Below, in pieces: positions 22,480 to 33,969 of a stretch of 64,000 bases of DNA (position 1 is the stretch's first letter; each line of letters starts with the position of its first letter). The stretch comes from Myotis daubentonii (Eukaryota; Chordata; Mammalia; Chiroptera; Vespertilionidae), in contig NC_081861.1 in the NCBI RefSeq assembly GCF_963259705.1, forward strand, positions 69,235,623 through 69,299,622. The letters are read 5' to 3'. The position numbers and the translations under genes were made by a program. The notes beneath the pieces are model-generated. The model did not search any database. It saw only the letters and a list, made by a program, of their open reading frames with translations, and was not told the DNA's origin.

Positions 22480-23107
22480 CCTTCTCAATAAATGCTTTTT
22501 AAAATATATACTTTTATTGTTGATAGTATTACAGATGTCTCCATTTTCTCTTCCTATCCCCCACTCCTCCCAGCCCCTACTAATCCCTCCACGTCTTCAC
22601 TACCCTATTGCCCATGTCCATGGACTATGCATATAAGTTTTTAAGTTCTTTGATTTATCTCTTCTTGTCCCCCCACTTCCATATCGAGGTATGTCAGCCT
22701 GTTTCATGCCTCCCTGCTTTGGGTCTTCTTTTGTTGGTCAATTAATTTTGTTCATTAGATTCTCCAAATAAATGAGATCGTGTGATATTTGTCTTTCACA
22801 GTTTGGCTTATTTCACTTACCATAATATTTTCCACGTCCATTAAAGCTGTCCCAAAGGGTAAAAGATCCCTCTTTTTTTTACAGATGCATAGTATTCCAT
22901 AGTGCAAATGTCCCATAGATTTTTAACCATTCATCAACTGATGGGCACATGGGCTGTTTCCAAATCTTAGCTATTATAAATAACACTGCTATGAACATAG
23001 GGGTGCATATATTCTTTCTGATTGGTGTCTTTGTTTTTTTTTTTTTTTTAGGTATATTCCCAGAAGTGGGATCGCTGGGTCAAACACAAGTTCTATTTTA
23101 ATTTTTT

Positions 23108-23309
23108 TAAATATATTTTTATTGATTTCAGAGAGGAAGGGAGAGGGACAGAGAGATAGAAATATCAATGATGAGAGAGAATCATTGATTTGCTGCGTCC
23201 AGCACATCCCACAACAGGGATCAAGCCCACAACCAGGGCATATAAGGCTGACCAGGAATTGAACTGTGACCTTCTGATTCATAGGTCGACACTCAACCAC
23301 TGAGCCATG
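23108..23309 (-). mobile_element. Ves-type SINE
   Basis: A tRNA-derived head on the minus strand and a GA-rich tail are flanked by aatttttt at 23100-23107 and 23310-23317. It is inserted in the old L1. Confidence 0.8.
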
Positions 23310-23801
23310 AATTTTTTGTGGAAATTCCATATTGATTTCTATAGAGGCTGCACAAGTCTGCATTCCCACCAGCAATGAACTAGTGTTCCCTTTACTCCAC
23401 ATCCTCACCAGAACTTGTTTTTTGCTGATTTTATTATGATAGCAGTTCTGACAGGTGTGAGGTGATAGCTCATTGTGGCTTTAATATGCATTTCTCTGAT
23501 GATTAGTGACTTTAAGCATTTTTTTCATATGTTTCTTGGCCATTTATATGTCCAGTTTGGAGAAGTGTCTATTCAGGTCTTCTGCCCATTTTTTAATTGG
23601 ATTGTTTGTCTTCCTTTTATTGAGTTTTATGAGTACTTTACATGTTTTGGATATTAACCCCTTATCAGATATATAATTGGAAAATATGTTCTGCCATACA
23701 GTGAGTTTCTTTTTCATTTTGATGGTGGTTTCTTTTGCTGTGCAGAAACTTTTTATTTTGATGTAGTCCCATTATTTTTCTCCTTAGTTGTCTTTTCCCT
23801 A

Positions 23802-24014
23802 CAGTGGTCAGCAAACTCATTAGTCAACAGAGCCAAATATCAAGAGTACAACGATCGAAATTTCTTTTGAGAGCCAAATTTTTTTAAACTTAAACTATAT
23901 AGGAAGGTACATTGTTATTAACTTAATTCGGGTACTCCTAAGGCTTAGGAAGAGCCACACTCAAGGGGCCAAAGAGCTGCATGTGGCTCATGAGCCGCAG
24001 TTTGCTGACCACGA
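23802..24014. mobile_element. Non-autonomous hAT MITE (second copy)
   Basis: This copy is highly similar to the 4583-4794 copy along its length, with termini cagtggtcagcaaactc and gtttgctgaccacg. The target-site duplication has decayed (ccta is shared on both sides). It interrupts the old L1. Confidence 0.8.
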
Positions 24015-25114
24015 CCCTAGGAGATGTATCTGTAAACATATTGCTACACGAGATGTCTGACATTTTATTGTTTGTTTTCTTCTAAGATTTTTATGGTTTC
24101 ATGCCTTACATTTAAGTATTTTATTTAACTTGAATTTATACTTGTGTGTGGTGTAAGTTGGTGGTCTAATTTCTTCTTTTTGCATGTGTCTGTCCAGTTT
24201 TTCCAGCACCAGTTGTTGAAGACGCTGTCTTTACTCCATTGTATGTTCTTGCATCCTTTGCCAAATATTAATCAACTCTAATGGTATGGATCAATTTTTG
24301 GGGTCTCTGTTCTGATCTATTGGTCTATGTGCCAGTACCAGGCTGTTTCAGTTATAATGGCTTTGTAGTATAGTTTGACATCTGGCATTGTGGTCTCTCC
24401 TACATCTTTCTTCTTTCTAAAGATTGCTGCAGCTATTTGGGGTCTTTTAAGTTTCCATATAAAGTTTTCTGTGCTTTTCTTCTAAGTCTGTGAAATATGC
24501 CTTTGGTATTTTAACAGAGATTATGTTGAATCTATAGATTTTGGGGGTAGTATAGACATATTAATGATGTTAATACTTCTAATTCATGAACATGGTATTT
24601 ATTTCCATATGTTTGTATCTTCCTCTATTTTTTTTTTTCAATGCCCTATAGTTTTCCAAGTACAGGTCTTTTACCTCCTTGGTTAAGTTTATTCCTTGGT
24701 GTCTTATTTTATTTTTTGCAATGGTAAATGGGATTGCTTTCTTAGTTTCTCTTTCTAAGAGCTCATTATTGGTGTATAAAAATGCCATCAATTTCAGATG
24801 TTGATTTTCTATCCTGCTACCTAGCCGAATTCATTTATTAAGTTTAGTAGTTTCCTGGTGGGGTCTTTAGGGTTTTCTATGTACAGTATCATGTCTTCTG
24901 TGTATAATGACAGTTTTACTTCCTCCTTTCCAATTTGGATACCTTTTACCTCTTCTTCTTGTCTGATTGTTGTGGCTAGGACTTTCAGTGTTACGTTGAA
25001 TAAAAGTGGTGAAAGCTGAGGTCTCTGCCTTGTTCCCAATCTTAACGGGAACACTTGTAGTTTTTCCCATTGAGTATGATGCTTGCTGTAGGTTTGTCAT
25101 ATGTGGCCTTTATT

Positions 25115-25372
25115 TTTTATTTTTATTTTTTTAAATTGTGCCTATTTTAAAATATGTATTTTACTGATTTTTTTACAGAGAAGAAGGGAGAAGGAGAGAG
25201 ATAGCATGTTAGAAACATCGATGAGAGAGAAACATTGATTCAGCTGCCTCTGGCACACCCCCCTACTGGGGGATGTGCCCGAGACCTAGGTACATGCCCT
25301 TGAACGGAATCGAACCTGGGACCCTTGAGTCTGCAGGCCAACGCTCTATCCGCTGAGCCAAACTAGCTAGGG
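25115..25372 (-). mobile_element. Ves-type SINE
   Basis: The full SINE lies on the minus strand, ending in gctgagccaaactagctagg. The target-site duplication is catatgtggcctttat at 25099-25114 against catatgtggtctttat at 25373-25388. It is inserted in the old L1. Confidence 0.88.
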
Positions 25373-25767
25373 CATATGTGGTCTTTATTATGTTGAGGTA
25401 TGATCCCTCTATTCCCACTTTACTGAGAGTTTTTTATCAAAAAAGTTCACTGGATTTTGTCGAATGTTTTTTCTGCATCTATTGATATGATCATGCAGTT
25501 TTTATCTGTCAGTTTTTTAATGTGATGTATCACATTTATTGATTTGCCAATATTGTACCAGCCTTGCATCCCAGGAATAAACCCCACTTGGTCATGATGT
25601 ATGATATTTTTAATGTATTCCTGGAATCAACTTGCTAATATTTTGTTGAGGGTTTTAGAATCTGTGTTCATTAGGAATATAGGCCTGTCATTTTCTTTCT
25701 TTGTAATGTCTTTATCTGGTTTTGGAATTAGGATAATAGTGACTTCAGATAAAGAGCTTGAAAGTGT

Positions 25768-26884
25768 GCTGCTATAAACATATGGGTGCATATATCCTTT
25801 CTGATTGGTGTTTCTGGTTTCTTGGGATATATTCCTAGAAGTGGGATCACAGGGTCAAATGGGAGTTCCATTTTCAGTTTTTTGAGGACACTCCATACTG
25901 TCTTCCATAGTGGCTGCAGCAGTCTGCATTCCAATCAGCAGTGCACGAGTGTTCCTTTTTCTCCACATGCTCTCCAGAACTTGTCATTTGTGGATTTGTT
26001 GATGATAGCCATTCTGACAGGTGTGAGATGGTACCTCATTGTTGTTTTGATTTGCATCTCTCAGATGATTAGTGACTTTGAGCAAGTTTTCATATGTCTC
26101 TTGGTTTTCTGAATGTCCTCTTTTGAAAGGTGTCTATTTAGGTCCTTTGCCCATTTTTTGATTGGATTGTTTATCTTCCTTTTGTTCAGTTGTATGAGTT
26201 CCCTATAAATTTTGGAGATTAGGCCCTTATCAGATATAATATTGGCAAATATGTTTTCCCATGCAGTGGGCTTTCTTGTTGTTTTGTTGATGGTTTCTTT
26301 TGCTGTGCAGAAGCTTTTTATTTTGATATTGTCCCATTTGTTTATTTTCTCTTTAGTTTCCAATGCCCTAGGAGCTGTATCGGTGAAGAAATTGCTTCGG
26401 CATATGTCTGAGATTTTGTTGCCTTTGGATTCTTCTAGAATTTTTATGGTTTCCTGTCATACATTTAAGTCATTTATCCATTCTGAGTTTACTTTTGTGT
26501 ATGGTGTAAGTTGGTGGTCTAGTTTCATTTTTTTGCATTATGCTAAGTGAAATAAGCCAGTCAATGAAGGAAAAACACCACATGATCTCACTCACTCATG
26601 GATAATAAAGACCATTATAAACTTATGAACAAAAATAGATACAGAGGCAGAGCTGCCTCAAACAGACTGTCTAACTACAGTGGGCAAGCCGGGGAGGGTT
26701 GAGGGTCGGGAGGGGGGAGGCGGTAAGAGACCAACCGAAGGACTTGAATGCATGCATATAAGCATAACCAGTGGACAGAAGACACTGGGGGGTAGGGGAG
26801 GCCGGGGGATGTTAAGGGCGGGAAAAAATGGAGACATATGTAATACTCTTTGTAATACTTTAAGCAATAAAACAATTTTAAAAT
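25768..26884 (+). mobile_element. Twin-primed (5'-inverted) L1 insertion
   Basis: Bases 25768 to about 26530 are antisense L1 ORF2, matching 32287-33048 of the L1 at 26998-33547. From about 26535 the text flips to the sense 3' end and finishes in an A-rich tail. The 16-base duplication aagagcttgaaagtgt is perfect, at 25752-25767 and 26885-26900. About 160 bases were lost at the inversion joint. Confidence 0.92.
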
Positions 26885-28489
26885 AAGAGCTTGAAAGTGT
26901 TCCTCTGGAAAGTATTCCTTCCTCTTTAATTTTTTGGAATAGTTTGAGAAGGATTGGTGTTACTTCTTTAAATGTTTGTTAAAATTTTCCTGTAGAGAGC
27001 CTTTCCCGTTTCCGTGGCCGGCATTTGTTTGTTTGTTCTCACCGAATCCTGTTCATGGGACATTCGGATACAGACACTCACCTGTGCTGAAGAGAGGGAG
27101 AGGGTGCGGAGGAGTGGAATCTGGGAAGAGACTGAGGAGAGAAGGGGGGCCAGGAGAGGTGGCAGCGAATGGAGTGCTGAGTGCTGAGACACCCCTTAGC
27201 CCAGGACTGGGGCAGCCATTCTCTCCAGAGAGTGAGACCCCTCCCCCCAGCCCCCAGGCAAGGAGCACAGCCACACCCAGATTCCACCCTGAACAAGAAC
27301 AAGGATTAAAATAATCTGATTAGTCCCTGGGAGGTAACAGGGTCTGGCCTATAGAAGGATTTTCAATGCCATATAGCCTCAGAGGCCAACCCCAGAACAC
27401 TGCCACCCAGAGGCTGAGCCACAAACTGACTCTTTTCTAAACACAAAATAAGGCAGTCTGAGAAACAAATAAGGCCTGCTTTGAAATAAGGACTGTGGTT
27501 TACAACACAGAGGAACAGTGTATCACAGGGAAACTCAACACTCTCCTGAATACCTGGCAGGACTAAAGGCGAGCCAGACTGAAGAATAGAAGAACCGAAG
27601 GACCTTCACTACTGCATTTTTTTTTCTTCTTTCACCTTTTAACTAAGAAACCAATTTTTTTCTCTTTTTTTTCTACTTTTTTTTCTTCTTCTTTTTTTTT
27701 TCTTCTTTTTCCTGATTTTATCCGTTTAATTACTACCTTCTTATTTTTAACCAGCATTATTACTACTACCATTTTACCATCTTTTAAAGTGCCATTTTAT
27801 TTTCTCTTTATTCTATTTTGGGATTAGTGTTCTCCATTCTATTTTCATCGTTATATTATTGGTTGTTTCTAGTTTGCATCCATCTACAGGGAGCAGTTGC
27901 TGGAATTTTCTGGGATTCGTGGCGGTTCTATAGGAGTATTCTCCTCACATAAAAAGTCTCTTCCCCTCTTCCACTTCATTCTCTTTTTTCGCTCTTTTTT
28001 TTTTCTTTTCTTTTCTCGCTTTTATTTTCCCCCCTTCTTTACCCAATTTCATTTTTGCACTCCCTTTTTTGATCCCTACTTTTCTTTTCTTTTTTCTCTT
28101 TTATCTTTATCTCTTCCTTCTTCCTTATCCCCTAATTCTCGTTATTCGGGTGGGCACCTTTATTTGGGGTTATTAATATTGTGAATATATTTGTGTTTAG
28201 TGCCTGGTACGTGGTGCCTTGTTGTGTTGTATTTTGTGCCCTTAAATCAACGCAGCAGATCCGAGCAATAGCAGCCTACTGAGCACCACACCTTCGGCTA
28301 AGGAACAGCAGCTGTACGTGAAACCGCCCCCCACCAGCCAGAAGAGCCACCACAGCTGTGAACAGCACCCACCAGAGAAGCTGCTGCCAACTGAAGAGCA
28401 GCTGCTACTGCAACCGCCCAAAGATCAACCACAGACCAAGGAGTCACTGCCACCCAGGGAGCAGCCACTGAACGACTAAACGTCTAGAT

Positions 28490-29399
28490 ATGTCAGTGAG
28501 ATCAAACATGGGTAGACAAAGAAACCCCCAAAGGAAAGAGAAGGAGGACTCTCCAGAAAAGCAGCTAAGTAATACAGAGGCATGCAACATGACAGAAAAA
28601 GAATTCAGAATAAGGGTCCTAGAGTGCATAAACCGGATGGAGGGAAAAATCGACAACCTCTGCAAGAAGCAAGAAGAAACAGATGAAAAAATCAACAACT
28701 TAAGTAAGACCCAAGAAGAAATGAAGAGTGATATAGCTGCAATAAAAAAACACCATTGAAAGTATCAACAGTAGGCTAGGAGAAGCGGAGGACCGAATTA
28801 GTGACTTAGAAGACAAGGAAGCAAAACACACCCAAAATGTACTGCAATTGGAGAAAAAAATTAAAAGACAGGAGGAGAACCTAAGGGAGCTTTGGGGCAA
28901 CATGGAACGAAACAACATACGAATAATAGGGGTGCCAGAACAACAGAATGATGAACACGGATTAGAAAACCTATTCGAAGAAATAATATCAGAAAACTTC
29001 CCTGAGGTGGGGAAGAAAAAAGTCACACAAGCCCAGAGAGTCCCATACAAGGTGAACCCAAAAAGACCCACACCAAGACACATCATAATTACCATGGCAA
29101 ATGTTCAGGACAGAGAGAAAATCTTACAGGGCGCAAGAGAGAGACGGAAAGTCACATACAAGGGATCTCCCATTAGATTATCAAATGATTTCTCAACAGA
29201 AACACATCAGGCCAGAAAAGAATGGACGGAAATTTACAAAGTGATGCAAAGCACAGGACTGAATCCAAGAATACTCTATCCAGCAAGGCTATCATTCAAA
29301 CTTGAAGGGGAAATAAGAAGCTTCACAGACAAAAAAAGACTAAGGGAGTTTATCACCACCAAGCCAACAATGCAAGGAATGCTAAAGGGACTGATATAA
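28490..29399 (+). pseudogene. L1 ORF1, one frameshift
   Basis: The N-terminus (VRSNMGRQRNPQRKEKEDSP) is followed by a short coiled coil with one 14-residue unit (IDNLCKKQEETDEK) and the terminal unit (INNLSKTQEEMKSD). The RRM-like domain (NNIRIIGVPEQQ, RHIIITMANVQD) and the C-terminal domain (LSNDFSTETHQARKEW) come next. A run of seven A at about 28744-28750, where the minus-strand L1 has six, shifts the frame. Otherwise the frame is open from 28490 to 29399. The product would be the trimeric RNA-binding L1 chaperone. It lies 54 bases upstream of ORF2. Confidence 0.92.
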
Positions 29400-29453
29400 A
29401 AAGAAGAAATTAAAAGCTCAGAAAGAAAACAGCCACACACACACACAAAAGAA

Positions 29454-32400
29454 ATGGCTACAAACAAGTACCTTTCAATAATAACTTTAAACGTAAATGG
29501 ACTAAATGCTCCAACGAAAAGACATCGAATGGCTGAATGGATAAAAAAAAAACATGACCCATACATCTGCTGTCTACAAGAAACCCACCTCATTAGAAGG
29601 GACTCACACAGACTGAAAGTGAAGGGATGGAAAAATATCTTTCAGGCAAATGGAAAGGAAAAGAAAGCTGGGGTAGCAATACTTATATCGGACAAAATAG
29701 ACCTCAAATTGAAGGCCTTAACAAGAGATAAGGAAGGCCACTTCATAATATTAAAGGGATCAATACAACAAAAAGATATAACCCTGGTAAACATATATGC
29801 ACCAAATGTAGGAGCACCCAAATTCATAAAAAAACTCCTGGAAGATATCAAAGGAGAGATCGACAACAATACAATCATAGTAGGGGACTTTAATACACCA
29901 TTGACAGCACTGGATAAGTCCTATAGACAAACAATCAGCAAAGAAACAGCAATCCTAAATGACTCACTAGATCATATGGACTTAATAGACATCTTCAGAA
30001 CACTTCACCCCAAAGCCAGGGAATATACATTCTTCTCAGGTGCTCATGGGACATCTTCAAAAATAGACCACATATTGGGTCACAAGCAAATTATCCCCAA
30101 ATACAAGAAGATTGAAATCATAAAAAACATCTTCACAGACCACAATGGCATAATACTAGAAATTAACTACAATAAAAACAACCCCAAATACTCAAACACT
30201 TGGAAGCTGAATAGCATGCTATTAAATATTGACTGGGTTACCAATGAGATCAAAGAAGAAATTAAAAACATCCTGGAAACTAATGACAATGAAAACACAA
30301 CAATCCAAAACCTATGGGACACAATGAAAGCAGTCCTGAGAGGGAAGTTTATAGCTCTACAGGCCTATCTCAAAAAACAAGAAAAAAGGGTAGTAAATCA
30401 CCTAATTCTACAACTGAAAGGTTTTGAAAGAGAGCAACAAGAAAACCCCAGAGTGAGCAGAAGGAAGGAGATAATAAAGATTAGAGCAGAAATAAATGAC
30501 ATAGAGAACAAAAAATAATACAGAAAATCAATGAAACCAAGAGCTGGTTCTTTGAAAGGATAAACAAGATTGACAAACCTCTAGCCAGACTCACCAAGAA
30601 GCAAAGAGAGAGGACCCAAATAAACAAAATCAGAAACGATAGAGGCGAAATAACAACAGAACCCACAGAAATACAAATGATTGTTAAAAAATACTATGGA
30701 CAGTTCTACTGCAACAAACTAGACAACCTGGAGGAAATGGACAAATTCCTAGAAAAATACAACATTCCAAAACGCAATCAGGAAGAATCTAAAAATCTCA
30801 ACAGGCCAATAACTATGGAAGAAATTGAAGCAGTCATCAAAAAGCTTCCATCAAACAAAAGCCCCGGACCAGATGGCTTCACAGGGGTGTTTTACCAAAC
30901 ATTCAAGGAAGAACTAAAACCTATCCTCCTCAGACTACTACAAAAAATTCAAGAGGAAGGAACACTTCCAAGCTCATTCTATGAAGCCAGCATCACCCTA
31001 ATACCAAAACCAGGTAAAGACAACACAATGAAAGAGAATTACAGGCCAATATCCCTCATGAACACAGATGCCAAAATCCTCAACAAAATCTTAGCAAATC
31101 GGATCCAGCAGTACATCAGAAAGATCAAACACCATCACCAAGTTGGATTTATCCCAGGGATGCAAGGATGGTACAATATCTGCAAATCAATAAACGTGAT
31201 ACATCACATAAACAAATTGAAAGTAAAAAACCACATGGTCATATCAATTGATGCAGAGAAAGCATTTGACAAAATCCAACACCCATTTTTGATAAAAACT
31301 CTCAGTAAGGTGGGAGTAGAAGGATCATAACTCAACATAATAAAAGCCATATATGACAGGCCCACAGCCAGCATCATACTCAACGTACAAAAACTAACAC
31401 CATTTCCCCTAAGAACAGGAACAAGACAAGGATGCCCCCTCTCACCACTCCTGTTCAACATAGTACTGGAAGTGTTAGCCATTGCAATTAGGCAAGAGGA
31501 AGAAATAAAAGGCATCCAAAATGGAAAAGAGGAAGTAAAACTGTCCTTATTTGCAGACGACATGATATTATACATACAAAACCCTAGAGACTCCATCAAA
31601 AAGCTACTAGACTTAATACATGAATTTGGCAATGTAGCAGGATACAAAATTAACCCCAAGAAATCTGAGGCATTTCTATACACCAATAGTGAACTTTCAG
31701 AAAGAGAGATTATAAAAACAATCCCGTTTACCATCGCACCAAAAAAATTACGCTACCTAGGAATAAACTTAACTAAAGAGGTAAAAGACCTCTACTCAGA
31801 AAACTACAGGACGTTGAAAAAAGAGATAGAGGAAGACATAAACAGATGGAAGAACATACCGTGTTCATGGATTGGTAGAATCAACATCATTAAAATGTCC
31901 ATACTACCCAAAGCAATCTATAAATTCAACGCACTTCCCATTAAAATACCAACGGCATACTTCAGAGATCTAGAACGAACTCTCCAAAAATTCATCTGGA
32001 ATAAAAAAAGACCCCGAATAGCTGCAGCAATCCTGAAAAAGAACAAAGTAGGTGGGATCTCAATACCAGATATCAAGATGTATTACAAAGCCACTGTTCT
32101 CAACACTGCCTGGTACTGGCACAAGAATAGGCATACAGATCAATGGAATAGAATAGAGAGCCCAGAAATCGGCCCGAACCAATATGCTCAATTAATATTT
32201 GACAAAGGAGGCAAGAACATACAATGGAGCCAAGATAGTCTTTTCAATAAATGGTGTTGGGAAAATTGGACAGATATATGGAAGAAAATGAAACTAGACC
32301 ACCAACTTACACCATACACAAAAATAAACTCAAAATGGATAAAGGACTTAAATGTACGACAGGAAACCATAAAAATTCTAGAAGAATCCAAAGGCAACAA

Positions 32401-33274
32401 AATCTCAGACATATGCCGAAGCAATTTCTTCACTGATACAACTCCTAGGGCACTTGAAACGAAAGAGAAAATTAACAAATGGGACTACATCAAAATAAAA
32501 AGCTTCTGCACAGCAAAAGAAACCATCAACAAAACAACGAGAAAACCCACTGTGTGGGAAAACATATTTGCCAATGACATATCTGATAAGGGCCTAATCT
32601 CCAAAATTTATAGGGAACTCATACAACTTAACAAAAGGAAGATAAACAATCCAATCAAAAAATGGGCAACGGACCTAAATAGACACCTTTCAAAAGAGGA
32701 CATTCAGAAAGCTAAGAGACATATGAAAACATGCTCAAAGTCACTAATCATCCGAGAGATGCAAATCAAAGCAACAATGAGGTACCATCTCACACCTGTC
32801 AGACTGGCTATCATCAACAAATCAACAAACAACAAGTGCTGGAGAGGATGTGGAGAAAAAGGAACACTTGTGCACTGCTGGTGGGAATGCAGACTGGTGC
32901 AGCCACTATGGAAGACAGTATGGAGTGTCCTCAAAAAACTGAAAATGGAACTCCCATTTGACCCTGTGATCCCACTTCTAGGAATATATCCCAAGAAACC
33001 AGAAACACCAATCAGAAAGGATATATGCACCCCTATGTTCATAGCAGCACAATTCACCATAGCTTAGATCTGGAAACAGCCTAAGTGCCCATCAGTAGAT
33101 GAATGGATTAGAAAACAGTGGTACATCTACACGATGGAATACTATGCTGCTCTAAAAAGGAAGGAACTCTTACCATTTGCAACTGCATGGATGGAACTGG
33201 AGAGCATTATGCTAAGTGAAATAAGCCAGTCAATGAAGGAAAAATACCACATGATCTCACTCATTCATGGATAA
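29454..33274 (+). pseudogene. L1 ORF2 (endonuclease-reverse transcriptase), three lesions
   Basis: The endonuclease residues are all visible: [43 protein letters not shown] and TDHNGI. Reverse transcriptase motifs follow ([32 protein letters not shown]) with the catalytic FADDM at about 31550. The C-terminal cysteine segment [16 protein letters not shown] is present. Breaks are a frameshift near 30515, a stop at 31328-31330 and a stop at 33065-33067. From the frameshift onward the frame is otherwise continuous to the natural end at 33274. This enzyme drives target-primed reverse transcription of L1 and, in trans, of SINEs. Confidence 0.93.
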
Positions 33275-33923
33275 TAGATACCATTATAAACTTTTGAACA
33301 ATAATAGATACAGAGGCAGAGCTGCCTCAAACAGATTGTCAAACTGCAGCGGGAAGGCCGGGGAGGGTTGGGGTTCAGGAGGTAGGGGGGTAAGAGATCA
33401 ACCAAAGGACTTGTATGCATGCATATAATCATAACCAATGGACATAAGACACCGGGGGTAGGGGTGGCTAGGGGACTCTCTATGGCGGAGGGGAAAAATG
33501 GACACATATGTAATACCCTTTGTAATACTTTAAGCAATAAAAAAAAAATTTACTGTAGATCCATCCAGTCCAGGACTTCTGTTTGCTGGATGTTTTTAAG
33601 TTACTGCTTCAATTTCATCAATTTTTATAGGCCTACTCTGGTTTTCTGACTCTTCCTGACTGAGTTTTGGAATATTATATGTTTCTATGAATTTGTCCCT
33701 TTCACCCAGGTTGTCCAATTTGTCTGCAAATAGTTATTCTCAGGGTTTGCTTACCATCCTTTGTACTTCTTGGTGTCCATTGTTATATTACACTTTCATT
33801 TCTGATTTTATTTATTTGGGTCCTGTCTCTTTGTTTCTTGATGAATCTACCTAGGGGTTAATTAATCTTGTTTAGCTTTTAAAAGGACCAGTTCTTGGAT
33901 TTATTTATGTCTTGTACTGTTTT

Positions 33924-33938
33924 TTTTGTTTTGTTTTG

Positions 33939-33963
<25 letters not shown>
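33924..33963. repeat. (TTTTG)n microsatellite
   Basis: Pentanucleotide run within the old L1 reverse transcriptase region. Confidence 0.9.

Positions 33964-33969
<6 letters not shown>

Larger units (their letters stand above)
16880..22487 (-). mobile_element. Near full-length L1, minus strand
   Basis: The 3' UTR and T-rich tail lie at the left and the 5' UTR at the right. ORF2 is at 17177-20995 and ORF1 at 21046-22055. The 5' UTR is only about 430 bases and begins next to gccgccatctt (22469-22479), a YY1-type motif on the minus strand, as in the 5' end of human L1. The first 170 bases of this UTR are unlike the 5' UTR of the L1 at 26998-33547. A convincing target-site duplication was not found because the left flank is T-rich. 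Confidence 0.88.
26998..33547 (+). mobile_element. Full-length L1, plus strand
   Basis: A 1.49 kb 5' UTR (26998-28489), ORF1, ORF2, a 3' UTR and an A-rich tail are present. The target-site duplication is aattttcctgtaga at 26984-26997 and aatttactgtaga at 33548-33560; it is slightly diverged. It is the youngest-looking L1 here, yet both frames are broken. The 5' UTR includes a T-rich stretch (27620-27720). It is inserted in the old minus-strand L1. Confidence 0.93.
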
